Shown: positions 35,168-47,815 of the stretch, one piece after another
Layout: every line of letters begins with the position of its first letter
Position numbering within the stretch: position 1 is the stretch's first letter
From: Chlorops oryzae
Taxonomy: Eukaryota > Arthropoda > Insecta > Diptera > Chloropidae
Length of the DNA: 64,000 nt
Reading direction: 5' to 3'
Assembly (NCBI GenBank): GCA_020466095.1
Contig: CM035806.1
Coordinates: 7,888,251 to 7,952,250 of the forward strand
Program-made: the position numbers and the translations under genes
Notes under the pieces: model-generated
Database searches by the model: none
The model's input: only the letters and a program-made list of their open reading frames with translations
Told to the model about the DNA's origin: nothing

Positions 35168-35486
35168 AGGCCTTCTACACTAGGCAACTTTAGTTGCGCA
35201 ACTCGCGAGTTTGTTGGAGAGACGAGGTACGGGGAAGGTAAGGGGAAAATTGCTGTCGCGAGTTGCTCGCACAGGCAATTTTGTGCGATACTCTTTGTGC
35301 ATCTATTTCTTATTTTCGAACGTGAAAATGCCATATCTTTCTTACCTTCAACTGAAAGTGGCGTCGGGGTTGTTTTTGACGATCGAGCAACTCGAGTTGC
35401 TGGCCCAATGTAGACACGAAAGCAACTCCAAAAGAGAATTCGATATGAGTTGCGCAACTAAATTTGCCTAGTGTAGAAGGCCTCAA
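35168..35486. mobile_element. Inverted-repeat MITE (GGCCTTCTACACTAGGC)
   Basis: 'ggccttctacactaggcaa' and 'tttagttgcgcaactc' at the left are mirrored at the right by 'gagttgcgcaacta' and 'ttgcctagtgtagaaggcc'. AAT may be duplicated at the edges if the ends are GAG/CTC. Open frames on both strands inside are products of the palindrome. Confidence 0.65.
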
Positions 35487-36192
35487 TCTCACATCGTTTC
35501 ATTCAAACAGGGAAAAGCTATTCAATCCAGTGATGCCAGATCAGCAGATAGCTGAAAATCTAGCGAAATTTTTACTGTTGATCGGCAGATTTTTAGCTGA
35601 TTTTTAGGCTTTTGCAAAAAGATGAAAAAATTTATGTTCCATTGGTAATTAAAGAACCACATTTTGAGATCTTTCCCCGTACGAGACACGAAAAAGCGTT
35701 TGAGATTAGCCAGAGAAAAATTTTCCTGATCTGGAAGTACTGAGTCAACTGCTTGCTTATATATGCCAATAACGGATTGTTTTGAAGTTGTGGGGGGATT
35801 TGTGAAAATTTAGTAAAGGAGCTACAACTGATAATAAAATTATGATATTGTCATAAAATAAATATTATGTATATGAGCTTGCAATGCGTTGAACTTTCAT
35901 GTAAAATTTATATAAGATTTACATGTGTGACAAATTTTATTTCATAATTTCGAAGCTCATACCATATTAAAATAAAAAAGTAACCCACGGTTTCACCAAG
36001 CTATTTAAATAAAATTAAATAAAAATTACCTTCTATTTATATGCGATTAGAAAGTACGTTTCATTCAAGTTTTATTTAAATAGCTTGTTGAAACCGGGGG
36101 TAAGATTTTTTTGTTTGTTTTCAAGCGAATGAAAGAATTGCAATGATTGAAGTAGTTCACTATAAGACAGTGTCATACCTTTTTTTCTTTTA

Positions 36193-36782
36193 AGGCTGGT
36201 CTCCAGTTCCAAGGAATGAAAATTCTCCATATAAAAAAAAGCCAACGAAATGCTAAGAAATATATTCTTCAAGAAATTTTCTGCATGCAGTCCCCAGTTC
36301 GGCAAAAAAGTAGTACATAATTTTAATACGTTTTTTTTGACATAAAATGTGCACGTAACCCAGGCTATCAGCAGAAATAATTGCAAATGTAAGTTGTTTC
36401 TTGGAGAAATGTTTACAAGTGAGGTAGGTCAGTTGTGATTGTATAGAAATAGTGCATCCATTTTTCGGTTTTTTCAAAAAAACATAGAGAAAAACCCCAA
36501 AAAAAACCAAAAACGCTTAATAAATTTCTCAAACGAGAATAAACGCGAATTAATATCGCTTTTTATAAGAGAGTAGAAAATTATGCGCGCTTTTAATTCT
36601 GAACGTTATAATCGCGCCTTTTTCAATTTCTGTGTTTCGTTTTCACATTTTTTGACACATGTGAAATATGATAGATTGCCTCTGTTGCACTAAAAAGTTC
36701 TATAGTACTACCCTTTTTCTCCTACGAGAAAAAAATTCGAAAATTTCTGCTGACATTCCTTACCGTAACTGGAGACCAGCCT
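36193..36782 (-). mobile_element. Harbinger-type MITE (AGGCTGGTCTCC family), copy 2
   Basis: AGGCTGGTCTCCAGTTCCAA at the left and GTAACTGGAGACCAGCCT at the right, with TTA on each side (36190-36192, 36783-36785). It is about 190 bp longer than copy 1 because of extra internal sequence (about 36510-36710), so either copy 1 has a deletion or copy 2 an insertion. Confidence 0.7.
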
Positions 36783-37233
36783 TTAGTAACGACCTAAAAA
36801 AAAATTCTATACGAAAATTGGCATTTTTGAATTCAGCTGTGAATCTAGCTGAAAATAAAGCGCTGTCTAGCAGAATTTTCACAAAACCCATCTGGCAGCA
36901 CCGATTCAATCTGACAGCACTGTTTCGTAAATGAAGTGCCGGGGATTTATTTAATTTTGCTCCCAGTAGGCTGGTTTAAAGTTTTCTTTTGAATTGAATT
37001 CATTTTATTCCGAATAAAATGAAAATTTTAAATTATATCATCGGGTAAAATTCCTATTACTAGTCGTCAGCAGATTTTGTGAATAAGCTTTTAAAGGCAT
37101 TGAAAAATTGTTATCGCTCTTTGTTGACATCTTCAAATTCGCTTTATTGTGAAGCACTGTAAATAAGAATTTGTGTTAGAAAAAGGATCGCGAGCAAAAA
37201 AAGAACAAAAAAAAAAAAAACAAAAACAAGAAA

Positions 37234-37452
37234 ATGAATTCGAATGAAATTTTTTTGATACGAGAATGGGCACCGTTAAATTTAAATGAAAGTATTCCAA
37301 GTACAACGCAACGTGGAATGTTTTCTCAAGATATCATTTTTACATGCATCGATGCGATTCCAGATTTTTTGGCGATTGGGACAAATGTCGGTATTGTTTA
37401 TTTTTGTAATCGGAACGGGGAAATACAAAAGCTGCGCGCTGAGGTAATCATT

Positions 37453-37483
<31 letters not shown>

Positions 37484-39762
37484 AAAATCAAAAGGAAAAG
37501 CGAAAGCAAAAGGGGGGGAATCCTTAAGTGACTCATCATTAGATTTATGAACACTCCTTTTTCTTGCATGTTTCAACTCCATTTCTTTTTTGTTTTTGTT
37601 TTTTTAGACAAACTCCCGCATAACTTGCGTGAAAATTGTAGATTCCGTTGAATATATGGTAGCAGCTGGACAAGTCAATGGACAGGTTAGCATTTTTCGT
37701 ATACAGAAACCTTTACCTCCCGATTTGAATCTGGTGGCTCCATCAAAGCCAATGGAAAGGTATACTATAAGAGATTTGCATCATACTCCGGTTACATGCT
37801 GTGAATGGTCGAAGAATGGTATGAAACTGTATTCGGGCGATAGACAAGGAATTGTAGTTTTGACCGAACTAGATTACCCAGAGGTGAGTGTGCTCCTCCA
37901 TATGATATGCAATTCGATTGTATTAATTATTACATTTGAAAACTTTCTTTATATGTATCTGTATGTATGTATATATAGCATTTGAGTAAATCCATTGAAA
38001 TTTTGAGTGAGGCTTATGAAATTGTGCAGCTGAGCGTTTATCAAACCTATCTGTTAGTCTCGACTCTGTACCGTGCGATTGTCTGTCAGCGAAATACGCA
38101 AACAGGTGAATGGCAAATCAAGCAGATTGGAAAAAAGGATCGAAAGGAACTAATTGATTGCGGCGGACTTATATTGAAACGTGAATCGGCGCAGCCACTG
38201 TTGGTGCTAGGTCAACCGGGCCTTCGATTTTGGTTTGCTGATGTCGATGGGAATGTTGAGAAAGCTTTAATGTTCCATGATGCTATAATGTTTAGTTCGG
38301 CATGGGAAATACCGATATTAAATCCGAAAACTTCAAAAACCAATACACGGAGAGATGAAGAACAGAATTTCCGTACTTTTCATCTGTATCCCGCGACCAA
38401 AAAATTGATCGTGAGCCATGATGAAAGTACGCTATTTATATTGAATATCGATTGCTTGAGAGTGGAGGCGATTGCCCGAGGATTTCGGAAAATAATTAGT
38501 TTTTGTGTCTGTGAGAAGGAAATTTTCGTTCTCGAAGGTGATCGTTCGGTAATACGTTTAGCACCAGTGCCGGAGAAGCCTACTAGAAGCTGTAAGAAAA
38601 TATTTTATTTATTTCAAAAAAAAAAAAATAATAATAATAGAAAATTCTTCTTTCGCTTATAGCTCAAATAATTTTCAACCCTTCAATGCCTCCGCCATTA
38701 CCGATTCTGGGCGCAGCTGCAGCCGGACTGTTCGAGTCGCCGACCGAAAGTATTCCGATTGAAGAAAGCATTTCAAGCGCAAAAGAATGCTTTGAACTGC
38801 CTCCAATTGAACCATTGGATCTGAATATACCAATCGAATTAGCTGTTGAATCACCTCGCGCCGAACAAAATCGTCGTTTGCAAATATTCAATGAGATCTC
38901 CCATATGGATTTCGATCAATCCATACTGCATCGCAGTGGCTTACTAATAAACGGTCCCAAGAAGCAAAAGGCTAGAATTAGTGAACGACGAATGCCATCA
39001 GCAGCTGGAACGGGAATTGTTGAAATTGGACACGTTGCAAAAGCAATTGACGATGATGAAAATCGTGAAAATAATTTAGATGAGAAACGTCCAAATGCGA
39101 AATCAATGGGACAAAGGAAAAATTCAGAACAGATGACACATCCAACATTATTGGAGGCAAGTTTTTGCACATACAACAATTCGCCAGACAAATCGAACGA
39201 AAATCATAAGGATCTCGGTTTGGAATTAAATGAGAATTCGACCAATTCGTTGACCCAAATGCTGACAATCTCACCGATATCACCGATTGCTGCTGAGGAA
39301 TTCGAGCGTGCACAATTTCTGCCAGCTTCGTCGACAATGGCAGCACAAAAAAAACCGCTTGGATTTCTACAGGAAAAAAATCAGCAATCGATTGATATGA
39401 AGTCAACAAAAAAGTCCTCAGTTAAACAAGAATCGGCAGACTCGAGACGTGATTATAGTTTAGGTCAACCTGTCGATGAAATAAATGCAGCTTTACATGC
39501 AACGAGCATCAGTGATGATTCTTCGGATAAAGACAATGGCGAAGCGAAGAAACATAACGAAATGTCAGCATTACACAACGCTTCTCAGCTTCTTCAACAT
39601 CAAATGAAATTCGTTGCAGCCGAGCCTTTAGCTGATAATTTACAAAATTTTCTGCCAGATTTTCGACGTGATCCGTTACATAAAAGACTACCACCACCAC
39701 GACAACCACCGTCGTCTGGCGGATCAGGTACGTCCAGCGAATGGGAATTTCTCGATAACTGA
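37234..39762 (+). CDS. TECPR2-like beta-propeller protein, short form (4 exons)
   Basis: TECPR2 acts in autophagy and ER-exit/lysosome trafficking and binds Atg8-family proteins. Exons: 37234-37443, 37608-37883, 37979-38591 and 38663-39762, in phase, 732 aa. The first 365 residues (exons 1-3) look like the N-terminal WD-type propeller of TECPR2: FLIREWAPLN, FLAIGTNVGIVYF, VEYMVAAGQVNGQVSIF, WSKNGMKLYSGDRQG, CEKEIFVLEGDRSVIRL. HPS5 has a related propeller, but NGMKLYSGD and the CEKEIF...GDR stretch fit TECPR2 better. Exon 4 is low-complexity (Ser, Glu, Asn). The C-terminus is SSEWEFLDN, whose WEFL (727-730) with flanking acidic residues has the form of an Atg8-binding LIR motif; vertebrate TECPR2 ends in a comparable EWEVI. 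The tectonin-repeat half known in mammals is absent. Confidence 0.85.
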
Positions 39763-40301
39763 GAGGTGAGATGTATAGGAGCGCGGGATATATTGGGGCT
39801 TAGAAGAGGCAAAATTTCCATTTTGGGCTTTAGGAAATATGGTATTCTCGAATGTGTATTATCATCATGTATATTATTATTCTTTTTCTGATTCCTCTTT
39901 AAATCTAATACATCTTCTAGGTACGTAATAATTGGTTGTTCGTTCAAATTGGGTTAGTGTCTTGTGTATTGTTCGAATGTTCGAATTTGTATGGCCTTAG
40001 TTTTCGATCAGAAAACCATGCAGCTGCAAACAGGAAAAAAAGAACTAACAAAAGTTCACTTAGTAGTGTAGGTATTAGAAAAGAATTAAGTCCAATCTTA
40101 ATGGATCTGCTGGCTCAATCTATTCAGCATAGTTTAAATGGAAGAATATATTGAAAATGTAACTTACGAATCGAGGAGACAAATTAAAGTTTCCAAATTC
40201 CTTGACCCCAAAGTTAAATTTTCAATAACAATTCCCATAAAAATAGTTCTTAAAAGTATTGAATAGTTGATGAATTATAAATTCAGTTAGGGTAATGTAA
40301 C
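39763..40301. other. 3' region of the TECPR2-like gene
   Basis: Short AT-rich stretch after the stop codon, with no clear further exon. The frame at 39936-40154 has no family resemblance. Poly(A) signals are plausible but ambiguous. Confidence 0.4.
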
Positions 40302-41142
40302 CAGACCTGTTAAATAATGATTATTTAATTAATGATTAATTAATCAGATTATTTTTTTCTTATGAGTGAAATAGTGATTATTTAATGATTATTTTTGTAT
40401 GACCTATATTAATCAATGATTGCGATTACCAAATAATCATGAAATAATCAGGATTATTTCAGATTAACGAAAAAAATCAGAAAAAATCAAAAAATAATCA
40501 AAAAAATAATCCCGATTAATTTAAGATTATTTTTGAATAGTTTTGATTTTTTTTTTGATTATTTTTGATTTTTCCTGATTATTTTTGGGTTTTTTGATTT
40601 TTTTTTATTAATTTATTTTCTGATTTTTTTATTATTTATTATTTTCAATTTGTAATTGAATATAATTAAATGTAGTACAGCGAGGGGCCCATATGTCCTT
40701 GCCTATGGACATCGCAATGTAAAATTCGCCTCTCGAAAGTATTGCCGGTGGTTTGACGAGGGGTGGTCCTAACCACAGGTGGTTAGGTGAATTCACTTGT
40801 CCGGTGCCGGTCCCACGGACTATAGGGAAACTTTGGAAAAACGATGTTATTCAATTACAAATTGAAAATAAATAAAATTAATAAAAAAAATCAGAACAAA
40901 TCAAAAAAAATCAAAAAACCCAAAAATAATCTAAAATTAATCGGGATTATTTTTTTGATTATTTTTTGATTTTTTCTGATTTTTTTCATTAATCTGAAAT
41001 AGTCCTGATTATTTCACGATTATTTGGTAATCGCAATCATTAATAATCAAAAATTTCAAGAAGTTAAATTAATAATGATTATGGATTAAAAAAAGAACAA
41101 TAATTCATGATTATTAATCTTAATCGGGATTTAACAGGTCTG
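40302..41142. mobile_element. hAT-type foldback element with exact duplication AATGTAAC
   Basis: Starts CAGACCTGTTAAAT and ends ATTTAACAGGTCTG; AATGTAAC is duplicated exactly at 40294-40301 and 41143-41150. Long arms made of 'aataatc/gattatt' words mirror each other around a GC-rich centre (40671-40840). That centre shares 'taaaattcgcctc'-type words with the SINE-bearing region at 24150. No coding frame. Confidence 0.85.
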
Positions 41143-41150
41143 AATGTAAC

Positions 41151-42329
41151 AACGAGTAATGTTCATTGGATCGATGAAGCTGGGAGAACCCCAAACAATT
41201 TCTTTCTATCAAGAACGAAAAACATAAATTATTGCTTCTCAATTCTACTCTTGAACTTTACGCATCATCAAGAGGCTGATAATCCTCTAAATTAAAGATA
41301 TGAAAACTTCTGACGGCACCCTTCGAAGCTTCTTTTCTTGTATTTTGGTGAATGCCCTTTTTTTTTTCACAGAATTGAATTCAATTTGATCCCACCGTAA
41401 TGCCCCACGCATGCCGCTTATGTTTTTTTTTTTTTATTTGAAAAGCGAACAGAAGATTCCAAATTTGCAAAGGAATCGCATGTGCTCTGAAGAATGTACT
41501 ACACTCACTTATTTAATTTTTTTTTAAATAAATACAATGGGAGTCCTAAAATAATCTCAAATATTAAATTCAATCGAGAAGCTTTTGCAATTTTTCTAAC
41601 TGACCATAGGTAGCACTGAAAGTTACCCCTTAAATGGGTCGATTAAGTAAGTTCTCCTACTGGTTTTCTGTACACATTGTGTATGGTGTCTATCTCGAAT
41701 AGTTGTAGATAATTACACACACGTACGCACAAACGCAATGTATTCCTTGGTTTAACGAAAAAAAAGGGTTCTTTCAATTCTTCATTAAAGCAATGTAATA
41801 TAATTTTTCTTAACCCTTGTTTCCGCCCTTTTCGGATTCGCTCATGCTCCTCCTGAGTTATGAGTATTTTTCAGTCTGCCTGCCCTCCGACCGTTTGCTG
41901 AAACAGTGGTGGATATTACCTTTTGTTGCGGGAGGTTCTCCGGCGGTTGCCTTTGAACATGGCGATCAGATCGCGTCTTGACGATCTTTAAGCACTTTAA
42001 TGATGGGCTTATGAATGAATAAATCCGAGCTGCCTCGGATATGATTGCTCTTAAGATGATTAAATTTTGATCGATCACACCCGCCGTCATCCTTAGCAAT
42101 AATATATCATCTTAGTCGCCATTATTTTACTCTCGTACGTTGTACGTTTTGTACATGGACGCCTTCAAGAGTGCGGACTTGAAGACTGTTATGTGTATAC
42201 AGCTTTTCTTTCAATTTCGGTAGCATTTTTTTTGTCGCAGAAATGTATGAATGTAAATGTGAATGGAATTTGTGAATTGATTTCTTTTTTTGAGCTTGAA
42301 TTGGACACTCTATAGATGGGCTATCGCCC
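41151..42329. other. Intergenic, no gene seen
   Basis: Mostly AT-rich. A minus-strand frame of 85 codons (41842-42099) is more GC-rich than its surroundings but matches no family I know. No repeat ends were recognised. Confidence 0.35.
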
Positions 42330-43075
42330 TTAAGGGGGTCTTCTCATTGAAAACCCGTTTTTTGGACCCTTTTTAAAAAAATTCTTATTTGAAAACGCAA
42401 AGAATAATTGAAAACTTTTTTTATTTATTGTATTACAAAAGGTTCAAAGTAAATAAAAAAAATTTTTTTGCCTCGATACGTGGGCTGTTCAAAAAGTAAT
42501 GAGACTTCAAAGTTGGTGGTGAAAAAAAAAGGTGCCGTCACGGCGGCCACGATTCCGGGTCTCCGGAGCGTCCGAAATGAAAAAAAAAAACGGGGTTATA
42601 ATCAGTATAGATGTAATTCTCGGGTGAACCTCAAGCTTAATTTTGTGATTTTTTTTGACAAAATGGCGGCCATTCAAAAAAAAATTTCAATTTCGGGCTT
42701 TTTTTTTGTAGTTTAGTGTAAAAAAAAAAATAGTAAAAAATTTTTTAAAATTATGGTCGAGGTTCACCCGAGAATGGTGACAATTCTGCGTCGATTCCAC
42801 TTTGTTTCATGAAAATCGGTTCAGTTGAACTGGAGATATCATGGCCGCCAGTTCGAAAAACGTGGTTTCGAGATAAACGCGTTTAAAGTTTGAAGCAACG
42901 CAAAAATTACTCGTTTTAGCGCAGATCTTGCTCGACAAAGAAGGCTATATCCTCTAAACTATTTCGAATTTCAAAAAATCCTTTTAGGGGCATATTCACA
43001 ACTACCCAAGCTATAAATAAATGCAAAAAAAAAAAAAGTCGAAAAAAAAAGTTGCTCAATGAGAAGACCCCCTTA
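42330..43075 (+). mobile_element. TTAA-flanked piggyBac-type element, family A, copy 2 (746 bp)
   Basis: Same ends as 20460-21205 and very close throughout. Differences seen are mostly homopolymer lengths and a few substitutions (for example 'tttttaaaaaaatt' for 'tttttcaaaaaaatt'). TTAA flanks on both sides. Confidence 0.88.
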
Positions 43076-45765
43076 AGGTTAGCTCAAGTCTTAGAGCAAC
43101 TTTATACACTTTTGTCCCTTATACGATTGAATGCATAACGAATGTGATTTGCTTTGGATGATTTTTTTCAATGCAATTTTGATTTAAAAGAAAAGAAAAA
43201 AAACAACTAAAATATTTGATTGTATTTTTTTTTTTTTCGATGTATCATCACGTTATCATCACGTGTATCACAAAATCAAAAAAAAAAAAAAGATAGATGA
43301 GACCATTTTCCAGGGGGAATTTTGTATACCTATCTATCGATCTGTTCAATCCCCACGACCCTGACCCTAATAGTTTCTTAGAAATTAAATTTTGATGGAC
43401 ATCATACATTTTAAAGATTATTTTAGGTTTTGGTATATAGCTCCGTACCTTTCTAGTTTCCCCCTCAAATTAAATTTAAAAAATTAAATTTAAAAAAAAA
43501 AATCGAATCTGTGAACATAATGATATTGATAATGTGATTCAATTAAGCGGGCTTAAAATATATAACAAAAGATGTATGCTTTGGCAATTTATTTCAATAA
43601 GCGTACAAAAAAAAAAAAACAACTCCATTTTACTCTTACTGCCGCAAAAGTTTTATTGCTATGGTGGGCTTTTTTTTTTTCTTGAATTAAATAATTAAAT
43701 GTTTTATATAATAAAATAATTAAATTAGAGCATGCTTCTCGCCTTTTAAGGTGTTTTATATCTTAAATTGTATTAAGAGCTTAAAAAAGCCTGCCCTAAA
43801 AATGTAGTCAATTTAAAATGTCTCAAATAAATGTGTTTCTCACTATAAGGAACAGTCAGGCTTAAGTTTATTTAAATTGTGAAAATGCTTTAATAATTTA
43901 ATTAAAATAAAATAACAATTAAGAGAGATAATACACTGTGTTTTATACTCGAAACTGACGAGAAATTTCATAGAAAAAATATTTTTTTTTTTAATTCCTG
44001 AAAATTAATGCTTATTTCTAAGGATGGTCGACCGTCGGCCAGAACACGTTTCGTTCGATTAATAGGGTATTTACATATACGTTTTAGCGCTACTCGTTTA
44101 AGTTAAAACGACTAAGTCAAAACGGGGTGTTTACATATGCACATGTCGTTTTGTCATTTTGTGGTTATCTTTTGTTTGCTTAACACGTGAAATATGAGTG
44201 AATATTGTTATTTAGATAAAGAAGCAATTATTGAAATTGTGTTCGTTTTCTAAATTGGTTGTGGAAACAACCTCACAATTTTTCAATTAGAAATTTCAAT
44301 TACCATATGTTTTGCATTTTTATAGTGATGACACTCAGATTTCGATATTTTTAGCAGTTATAAGCAGAATTTATCTTGTTTAGCTACTTGTTTTAAATTA
44401 AAACAGGAAAGTTTCTCGTTTTAGTTTTGTATGATAAAACGGGAAAAATCTAAGTTGTTTTAGTGCTAAAACGGGCAAAGTTACTAAAACGAGAATAAAA
44501 TGGCATATGTAAACGGCCTATAAGAAGCATTTAACACTAGTTTGCAAAAATATTTATTTTTTTATTTTTACAGGACATCCAAAAGCACTTACATTATGGA
44601 CTTTGACCTTATTCTAAACACGAAAAAATTATTTTAAAAAAACTTGTCTCGAAGCGTTTTTATTTTAATTGATTTTTTAATTTTGTCTTCCATTTTTTTT
44701 TTTTTTTTTTTCAAAAAAAAAATGGTTTTTTTAAGCTCAGTCTTCAACCTAGTTTAAACTCTTTTGAGACTCTTTTATATGAAAATTTTTGAAAAATTCA
44801 AATAAAGGTATTTGATTGGGTGTAACTGGCATGAAGACTCAAGGAATATATTCGAAAATTTACTCTTGAAACTCCTTAAGCGATTTGAAGACCACGACCT
44901 TTAAAGTTCTACAGAATCTTACTTTCTTGACCGATCGTACGACTTTGTACGAGTAAGAGTTGGAGGGGCTAATTTTCTCTAAATTGAGGTATAATTTGTT
45001 CAATTCCGATGATGCATTGTCGAGTTCTGGTCGAAAAATTTGGTATACTCCCTTAAAAGAATTTTTCTTTTTCAAAAATGAATTTTTTTTAAAACGCTTC
45101 CATAAAAACTCTTCAAATATTTTGTTCGTGTTTAAGTTCGTGTTTAGAAGGCCAAAGTCTATGGGGGGAAAGTGCATTTAGATGTTGCAGGAAAAAAATC
45201 CTGTAAACTGGTGTAATTCATCGGTGATATGTAGGTACTCTGATCTTCGTCTTTGGAGTATGTTGTCATTCATAGAGAAAGTCTCTTAAAAAAGAGAGTC
45301 TCTATTTAAAATGAAATATTTTGAATCAAAATGATCTACAAAAGTGGTAACCGGGCCTTGATAACTCTATATAAGTAACCGGGGAAAGCTAAATTAAATC
45401 GATTAAAAATTATCGTTCCTGGGATAATAATTCTAAAATGCCCACTTTACACTTGGTTCAAGGTTAAAAGGAAAACTCATGAATAAAATAAAATTGACCA
45501 TACGAAATGGAAAGGAATAAGATGGCGTAGTTTCTGGACCACAAGTTTTGTGAAGAAAATTCAAGAACTGCAGAACTATCAGCTCTTTTCTAATTGAATA
45601 TTTCCCAAGAATTCTTTCTTCTCTGCGGAAAAAGGAAGTATTTCAAGCGTCAATGAAAGAATCGTGATGGCCTTTGTTCGAAAATGTTCGAAACTTTGTT
45701 GCCCTTATAATCCCATACCAGTGTGCTTAGAGAATAGGGGAATTTGTGTCAAATCGCCCGAGAAA
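43076..45765. other. Intergenic, no gene seen
   Basis: AT-rich, many poly-A/T tracts. An inverted pair (about 44064 'gggtatttacatatacg', about 44504 'catatgtaaacggcc') with repeated 'ctaaaacg' words between suggests a diverged inverted-repeat element of about 460 bp. Frames at 44860-45181 on both strands lack family resemblance. Confidence 0.4.
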
Positions 45766-46490
45766 AATTCCCTCCCAGCGGCCAAAACGCTGCTTACCGA
45801 AGCGATGAACAGCAAGAAACGCATTTCGTAGACCGTAGACGGTAATGCATACGACCCTCATATACCATCCTAGTATACTTTTGTTCGATCGTGGCCGTTT
45901 TGTAGAGTGAACGCCTACCAATACCACATAAAGTAACGCTGTTGGCTGACAGTAGCATTACAATCCGTATACTTTGTAAGCTATTGGTAGGCAGTGCTTA
46001 CAATCCTCGTATACTTTGTAAGCTATTGGTAGGCAGGTAGCTTACAATCCCGTATACTTTGTAAGCTATTGGTAGGCAGGTAGCTTACAATCTCGTATAC
46101 TTTGTAAGCTATTGGTAGGCAGGTAGCTTACAATCCGTATACTTTGTAAGCTATTGGTAGGCAGGTAGCTTACAATCCGTATACTTTGTAAGCTATTGGT
46201 AGGCAGGTAGCTTACAGTCTCGTATACTTTGTAAGCTATTGGTAGGCAGGTAGCTTACAATCCTCGTATACTTTGTAAGCTATTGTTAGGCAGGTAGCTT
46301 ACAATCTCGTATACTTTGTAAGCTATTGGTAGGCAGGTAGCTTACAGTCTCGTATACTTTGTAAGCTATTGGTAGGCAGGTAGCTTACAATCCCGTATAC
46401 TTTGTAAGCTATTGGTAGGCAGGTAGCTTACAATCCCGTATACTTTGTAGACGGTAGGCACTGTTGGCCGCTGGGCCGGGAATATTTCGA
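45766..46490. mobile_element. Inverted-ended element carrying a 43-bp hairpin array, array 2
   Basis: 'cccagcggccaa' (45775-45786) is mirrored by 'ttggccgctggg' (46466-46477), with weaker matching beyond. Inside, about eleven copies of a 43-bp unit run from about 45950 to 46450 (gtaagctattggtaggcagg then tagcttacaatcccgtatac and ttt). Each unit has GTAAGCTA...TAGCTTAC, an eight-base perfect stem. The family is shared with 17268-17730, including the end 'ggcactgttggccgctggg'. Confidence 0.65.
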
Positions 46491-47815
46491 ATTAGACTGT
46501 ATATCTAATTTCAATGGACAATTTTTATTAGTTTAGTCAATTGGCTGGAGTGTAGGAAGATTTGTGCTAAGGGGAGCTTTACTGTTTTTTTTTTTTTTTT
46601 TTTTTTTTTTTTCTCAAATCATAAATGGATTCTCTTGTTCCTTTGTTTATCAACCACATAGCTTTGTATATGGCTATGTGTGTATGTGCAGTTATTATCG
46701 TATCCAGTGCACTTACTTATCGTGGGTCTTTTAGCCTTGCACGCTGCGTAAGTATGGGGGTTTATCACCTCAAGGCACGTGTTCGGACTGGCTGCTGGAT
46801 GGATGGATGCATTTTTTTTTTTTTTATCGCACTTTCTTGCGGAAGTGACCATTTGTGGTGGCAAAAATTATGTGAAAGTCATGTGCTTCCAATACAACGT
46901 ACTATAGTGGGTGATTATCGAGCCGTATAATTGAATCGATAAGTAATGCTGAAAAAAAGGCAATTTCGCAATGAAATGAAATTGTTGATAAAAATAAAAA
47001 ATTAAAGGCCATAATCGAAAAGGATCATAATTAAATTCCTTCTTCGTGATCCATATTAACGAGTGTTAATCCGTCAAACATTATTTTATGAAGATAATAA
47101 TGTTAAAATTCGTCGAGAATTTGTAAGACCTTCCTCATGCGATTTTATGCATTTCAAGTGATCATCCATCTTAGAAGAGGGAAATTTTCCAGTGCAATGG
47201 AATATTTTCTAGACTCTGTCCAGTCCATTCACTTCGTGCACTCCACCACTTGTTATTGTGATGGGACTTTATTAGGATCAATTTCAATTTGACGGCACGC
47301 GTAGCTCGCATTTCTATGCGCATAATTGAAGAGTTCATCAAAATTCAAAAATTTTCCATCCAAACTCTCGACGGACTTGCGATTGCCATCGGTTCACGTG
47401 AACTTCTTCTTGTTTGTTTCCATATTATATGCTCTCACAGTCATTGTCAAACTACAATGCGTTGCGTATGGTTCAGTAATGTTTAGGGAGATTTTCAATT
47501 CAATTAAGCAATTGTAGGTAGACGCATAGATCTTTGGAGCATATGCTATCTAGATATTTCTATTAAATTCCGAAATTTTCCACTGCATACCACAATGGAA
47601 CTGAAAGTTTTTCAAAACAAAAAATAAGGAAAAAACGACCAGAGAAACGATTTAATTGGAAGCGAAATACGTGACTCTTCTGTACTTGCTATGGATACAG
47701 GAAAGAATTTTTTTTGAATTTATAGTAAACAGGAAAACTGCTACGATACAGAGACACAATTTAAGATCAAAATATTTTAGACGTATTCCAAATTCCATAT
47801 TAAACAGTTACACCT
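46491..47815. other. Intergenic, no gene seen
   Basis: A poly-T run (about 46586-46612) and otherwise unremarkable sequence. Frames at 46619-46930 are open on both strands without codon or family signal. Confidence 0.4.

Larger units (their letters stand above)
33484..37233. other. Divergent promoter region filled with MITEs
   Basis: The spacer between FANCM (-) and the TECPR2-like gene (+) holds no other gene. It contains two Harbinger-type copies (33982-34384, 36193-36782), an outer inverted pair around the first, and a further inverted-repeat element at 35168-35486. The promoters are presumably within about 200 bp of each start codon. Confidence 0.5.

Noticed and set aside
37234..39762. 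HPS5/pink as the identity
   Set aside because: The propellers are related, but the NGMKLYSGD and CEKEIF/GDR stretches and the C-terminal EWE motif match TECPR2 better; the length is also short for HPS5.
41842..42099. 85-codon minus-strand frame, more GC-rich than its surroundings
   Set aside because: No family, no start context and no partner exon; kept as intergenic.
46619..46930. Overlapping plus and minus frames of 80-100 codons
   Set aside because: Membrane-like composition comes from T-rich sequence; no conserved motif.
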